Position numbers and translations under genes: made by a program. From Crossaster papposus (lineage: Eukaryota; Echinodermata; Asteroidea; Velatida; Solasteridae): a stretch of DNA of 64,000 nucleotides. Location of the stretch: positions 1-64,000 of the forward strand of contig JBAIAA010000447.1 of NCBI GenBank assembly GCA_037893245.1. Reading direction: 5' to 3'. This document shows, one piece after another, positions 59,622 through 64,000 of this stretch (the stretch's first letter is position 1; each line of letters begins with the position of its first letter). A model generated the notes under the pieces. The model was not told where the DNA came from, searched no databases, and was given only the letters and a program-made list of their open reading frames with translations.

Positions 59622-60129
59622 GAAGAATTAAATAGTAACAATTTCAGGACAGAGTATGCCCAAGCACTGAGGTGCATGTATTTCTGTTGCAGACATAATT
59701 TTCATGTTTATAATTTGAGCTAGCCGTTCATGGAAGATCTTTGTTAAAAATTAGCACTATGCTAAGTGTTGCACACATAGCGTAACGTGGTTGAAATTCC
59801 ATTACAGCTATTGTTGAATTGCCCTGTACAATAAACCGGTACAATATAAGATTGAGAATTCATTTTACCTCATGTTATTTTCTTTATTCTAATATATACA
59901 GTTCAAATCTGTGCCAGTGATGATAAAATATTTTTTTGAGAAAAAAAAAGAATACAGTGATTAGGAATGATTCGTAAACCATTTAAAACCTTTGCCACAT
60001 CACAAGTGCCTTTTTTTTATCTTGAATAGGCTATATGGTTTAATGGCAAAATGTAAAGAATTTTCAAAACATCTTGCAAGAAAGCACATCATTTACAAAT
60101 GTATTGTTTATTGATCTATTTATTAACCC
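59622..60129. other. No gene recognised
   Basis: AT-rich sequence after the THAP relic. Further exons of that gene could be here, but none is visible. Confidence 0.4.
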
Positions 60130-60535
60130 GTACCCCCTAGGCCTTTCTTGCTAGCAACCATCCTCAATCCTCCCAAATCCTCATTTTTTAAAAAACCTCA
60201 TTTTTTTGAAAACCCCATTTAGCCTCAATCCTCAAAAATTCTCCACACTTGAAACAACATCATGTGCCTCAATTCTTCAAAATCCTTATTTTTTTTAATC
60301 CTCCAAAACTGCAATGAAGATTCTGGGGATTGAAAAAAGTCAATCCTCCAAAATTCTCATGATTTTTCGAAAACCCCATTCAGCCTCAATCCTCAAAAAT
60401 CCTCCACACTTGAAACCACATCGTGCCTCAATCCTCCAAAATCCTCATTTTTTTTAAAAACCCATACATCCTCAATCCTCAAAAATCCTCAAAAACTGCA
60501 ATGAGAATTTTGGAGGATTGAGGAGCGTTAGGGTT
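60130..60535 (+). repeat. Low-complexity repeat of cctcaatcctcc/aaaatcctcattttt words
   Basis: Two imperfect units of about 185 bp are built from short cctcaatcctc and tttttaaaaaaccc words. The block starts with taaccc and ends with gggttaa, suggesting an inverted-repeat element with simple internal sequence. The same cctcaatcctcc word occurs at the left end of the large tandem element. Confidence 0.7.
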
Positions 60536-60719
60536 AATCAGTTCAGAAATTTATTCATTTATTAAAGCGTTTTATTTTTCCTTTGGGAGAATAATAAAAC
60601 AAGGGGCTTGATTTAACTTCTAAGGTCTCCTATAATAATAAAAAATTAAGCGACACGCCCCAGATAATTAAAAATAGTGTCTACACAATACAGCCCTTCA
60701 GTACGTAATGTATAGTGAA

Positions 60720-61127
60720 CCGTATCGCTCTTGGAAGTGTAAAATGGCCGCCGCGCGTGCTCGCCGACTTCAAGCGTCAGCACGGCAGAATATGGGCAAC
60801 GATCCGTCCAGGTATAGAGGTCAGTGGCCAAGCCGCGCCAAAGCTCTGGTCGAAAAAGTGATTGGCGCCCTCTGTTGATGCATGGAGATATTGACTGGTA
60901 CGGTTTCTGTTTTCCGCACGTGAATACACTGGTTTCGTCGGTAACCTTTGTACGCTATGTAATATACGCGACGCGCCTGCCTGCGGCCAGTATTACGTGA
61001 CGGACTTGCTAGACTCGACTAGACTCGACTGACGGCGGCGCATGTAGTGTCATCGCATCGCGAGCGCCCCAGCCGGCCAGCTGCAGGATGACATCGATGC
61101 GGAACAGGAAAGATGGACGTTGTTGAA
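60720..61127 (+). promoter_or_regulatory. CpG-rich region with a possible first exon
   Basis: GC- and CpG-rich compared with its surroundings, including ggcggcgc and gcgcgtgc. It ends in aagATGGacgttgttgaa followed by gtaagtac (61113-61127 as a five-codon coding start before a donor). An upstream ATG at 61088 gives only a 13-codon frame. No next exon was identified. Confidence 0.3.
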
Positions 61128-61548
61128 GTAAGTACCATGCCTCCTGACTGGTAATTTCATATCATATTGTTTCCAGACCTAGTTGTTGTTGCCCGTGAAG
61201 CCATTGTCCCTTCGCTAATTTTGCTGCAGCCGTTTTTGTACACTACTACAGCTAGTCCGAGTTACTGGACTATCTAGTTATCGCTTTTTTAACATTTGGA
61301 CATTATCTATTTCGAGTAACTTGGACCCAAAAATCACCTTTTTCAACATTTGGACACGGTCTGGTGATATTAGGGTCCAAGCAAACCCGGTTGGACTCGT
61401 TGTACGAAATGTCTGCACATCGATCCCCATGACCTCCCACACTTTTCCTAAAAAATGTCACGGAAAACGGCCACTTACAAAAATGCTGCTTGTCCCCAGT
61501 AGGCACTAAGGATCAAGGAAGACACTAACACTATCGGTGTGTTCTTAC

Positions 61549-61780
61549 CTTTTAAAAAAGTGAGAAAATCGGGCCTCAAAATGTGGAGCAATGTTCGCCG
61601 ATTCAAATGCACGTAGCCATTGTTGAGCAAACTCATGACGTCATTCTTGTTGACAACAACGTCGCGCGCAACTCCGGTCGCATAGTCAGCGGCTGTTACC
61701 TGTTTCGTGCACTGTGCTGTAGTGGATGGGTGGTTTAGCCATCCACTACAGCACAGTGCACGAAACAGGTAAGAACACAA
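61549..61780 (-). CDS. Candidate coding exon, unknown protein
   Basis: The minus strand is open from about 61780 to a strong ggtaagaac donor after 61549. The reading includes VTAADYATGVARD, VNKNDVMSLLNNG and LLHILRPDFLTFLK, which have the composition of a real helical protein. I recognise no family. The start is uncertain, because the 5' part lies in a long hairpin (61696-61772). Confidence 0.35.
61696..61772. other. 34-bp perfect hairpin with 9-nt loop
   Basis: Arms 61696-61729 and 61739-61772 are exact reverse complements. The right arm on the plus strand ends acaggtaa and continues to gaac, which is a good splice donor. The left arm overlaps the candidate exon on the minus strand. Arm identity suggests a recent inverted duplication. 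Confidence 0.85.
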
Positions 61781-63299
61781 CCAATTAGGCCGCCACGTTT
61801 GTTTGCGTTACGTTTCCGGTAACCCGACCGACCGTAATTTTTTTTTGGTCAAAAAAATAATTTGAAAATGTGTAAATGATCTTGAATTGCTGAAAACTAA
61901 ACCTTTGCTACACGTGTAAAATGTACAGCATTAAGAAAGTCACACGATTGTCCCGTTTTTAATTGGCAAGTTATAGCATGGTAACGTATAGTAACGTTAG
62001 AAACAAAAATCATGTCGACTTCACAAAACAAAACACTTGCTACGAATTGTCCCCGTTTTATCGGCAAGTTAGACACAAAATCCATGTCTTTTCTGTCTTT
62101 TCAAAAATGCTTCTAAATAATTGTACGTCATAAATGCTTGTAACCTTTCTGTCGTCCATATTTGCTGGTTTGCTTACTTGCTTTACTCGTATTTTCGGAA
62201 GGAAACCGATGTTTTTTTGCCGGTGTGATCGGCGTGCAACTACTCGCACTCGCAGTGAACGGATTGCAGAACCAGGGGTGCCAACTCTCACGCATTGAGC
62301 GTGAGAGTCACACATTTCGGGTTATTCTTACGCCCACACAGGATTTCTCACGCTAAAAAAAATCCCACCGCGAAAACAAATAAATCCGCACTTCGGCTCA
62401 TCCAACGACATTGCTAGCGCACATAAAATTATTTAAGGAAGAATATCATCTGGCTCCGTGTTTTGTATACGTATATAAAACCATAAAAAGATGCAGGACA
62501 CAGACTCCGTGCGCATTCTGTAACATACCGGTACAGTCTGGCCGTTTTATGAACTGCAGTCTAATAGTCTGATTCCGCGTGAATGAATACATGTACAGGT
62601 ACATCGGGATACGGACACTATACCTGGGTCTTTCTACAGTATAGGTTAATAAGAATGTGACATTTACATCCAAATTGAAATTGCTTAGAGAAGATTGAAA
62701 GACTCAAACATGAATTGAGGGTACACTCACCTTTTCAGAAAAAGTAGCAAAAAGATAACTTTTTGTTGTACAATAACAAAATTAAGGGTTTTGTCTACTG
62801 CCTTTAAGGGGAGTTACCTACGTAACGGAGACGGACACCTTGGTAGCCCCAGCAGTCGAGCAAGGTATTTGAGAAATTTTGAAGTGTGTTTGTAAAGTGC
62901 TAATGATTATTGTAAATAATAAAAATATAGGAGGCTCCCTAAAGTTTCCTTTTTGGCAAAAGAAGAAAGAAACCCCTCCAAATCGCTGTAATTTTCATAT
63001 GGTCGATTATTTCCTTTAATATTTCCTTGAAAGACCATGATAAAATGCATCAAGTCTATCATGTCAGTAACCGAGTCTTTGGTGGTCCACTGCTGACTGC
63101 ATAATGTGTTGTTAGTCAAGTCCATCTATGTATGTTTGCTCATTATTTAGAATGGTGTTCAGCATTAGCACAGACTTACCCAGGTAACATTGACGGACAC
63201 AATAAAAAAATATACAGACAATGGAATTCCGAGGGAAATTCAAACATTCAAGTCTAAACATTTTATTCAAAACGGTTACCAGGCTCTTTGCACAATGTG
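61781..63299. other. No gene recognised
   Basis: No supported exon. A small hairpin TCTCACGC-attga-GCGTGAGA lies near 62287-62308, and another short repeat of ctcacgc follows. Confidence 0.4.
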
Positions 63300-64000
63300 A
63301 CACGACAGTGGCATCCCTCACAGTTACTATTCAGTGTATCACACAGAAAACCCTGCCGGCTGTGATGGCGCACAGTGCAAAGGGGCTATCAACATTTAAT
63401 TCGAAAAAGTTCATTCTAATTTAATTTATTTTCAAACAATTTAATTTCAAACAATTTAATTTCAAACGTCAAGGTGCCTATAGACTAATCCGAGGGAAAA
63501 ATTAGATGCCATTTTGAGGTACCTTCACTGGCCGCGCGCACGCTGTATGTGGCTTCCCTTACAGTTACTATTCAAGTGTATCACACAGAAAGACCTGCCC
63601 ACTGTCATGGTGCACAGTGCAAAGGGGCTATCAACATTTAATTCGAAAAAGTTCATTCTAATTTAATTTAATTTCCAACAATTTAATTTCCAACAATTTA
63701 TTTTCAAACAATTTAATTTCAAATGTCAAGGTGCTTATAGACTAATCCGAGGAAAAAATTAGATGCCATTTTGAGGTACCTTCACTGGCCGCGCGCACGC
63801 TGTATGTGTGGCATCCCTCACAGTTACTATTCAAGTGTATCGCACAGAAAGACCTGCCCACTGTCATGGTGCACAGTGCAAAGGGGCTATCAACATTTAA
63901 TTCGAAAAAGTTCTCTAATTTAATTTCCAACAATTTAATTTCCTACAATTTAATTTCTAACAATTTATTTTTAAACAATTTATTTTCAAACAATTTATTT
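63300..64000 (+). repeat. Tandem repeat of about 245-265 bp continuing past the window end
   Basis: Units share cacagttactattca, gtgtatcrcacagaaa, gcacagtgcaaaggggctat and gaggtaccttcactggccgc. Copies begin near 63315, 63558 and 63818. Each ends in a variable number of caatttaattt words, which account for length differences. Confidence 0.85.

Overview
The window looks like nuclear DNA of an animal, most likely a marine invertebrate. It has GT-AG introns, TATA-box promoters, fragments of non-LTR retrotransposons, short inverted-repeat elements, a THAP-domain gene relic, long tandem satellites and many palindromic words such as tacatgta. I cannot name the species. There are no bacterial operons and no rRNA, tRNA or CRISPR array that I can recognise.

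Positions 1-31352 hold a head-to-tail tandem array of one large mobile element. One copy is truncated by the window start (1-6051), one is full (6052-20123, 14.07 kb) and one is shorter (20124-31352, 11.23 kb). Each full copy has two divergently transcribed genes. The first, on the minus strand, encodes a Rep-type protein: an HUH endonuclease joined through one intron to a superfamily 3 helicase. The second, on the plus strand, is a multi-exon gene encoding, in order, a Tudor-like domain (two short exons), a variable number of near-identical 43-residue cassette exons, two zinc-finger-like motifs, a tyrosine recombinase domain, an acidic linker and a C-terminal SANT/Myb-like domain. About 0.9 kb containing two TATA boxes and nested inverted repeats lies between the genes. 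I infer that Rep could copy the element by a rolling-circle route and that the recombinase could integrate it, with the Tudor domain possibly choosing chromatin. I do not know a named element family with this pairing. Many differences between copies are homopolymer indels, so sequencing error and decay cannot be told apart here.

Positions 31353-43978 hold mostly non-coding sequence, a 5'-truncated LINE (34270-35255), a diverged 1.2-kb duplication interrupted by a short element (36990-39270), a dimeric higher-order satellite (39290-41640) and a G-rich stretch.

Positions 43979-49257 form a 5.3-kb foldback-type element. Its long inverted arms start with 38-bp perfect palindromes and end in inverted blocks of a GC-skewed minisatellite. 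One arm has a nested 423-bp inverted-repeat element with a 4-bp target duplication.

Positions 49258-64000 are a sparse region of candidate single exons that I cannot name, several copies of a terminal-inverted-repeat element (one cutting a LINE reverse transcriptase fragment), a 29-bp minisatellite, a ~185-bp tandem repeat, a THAP-domain pseudogene with a preserved HCF-binding-like motif, a second THAP-like half-domain, a 34-bp perfect hairpin overlapping a splice-donor-like sequence, and an AT-rich tandem repeat that runs off the right edge.
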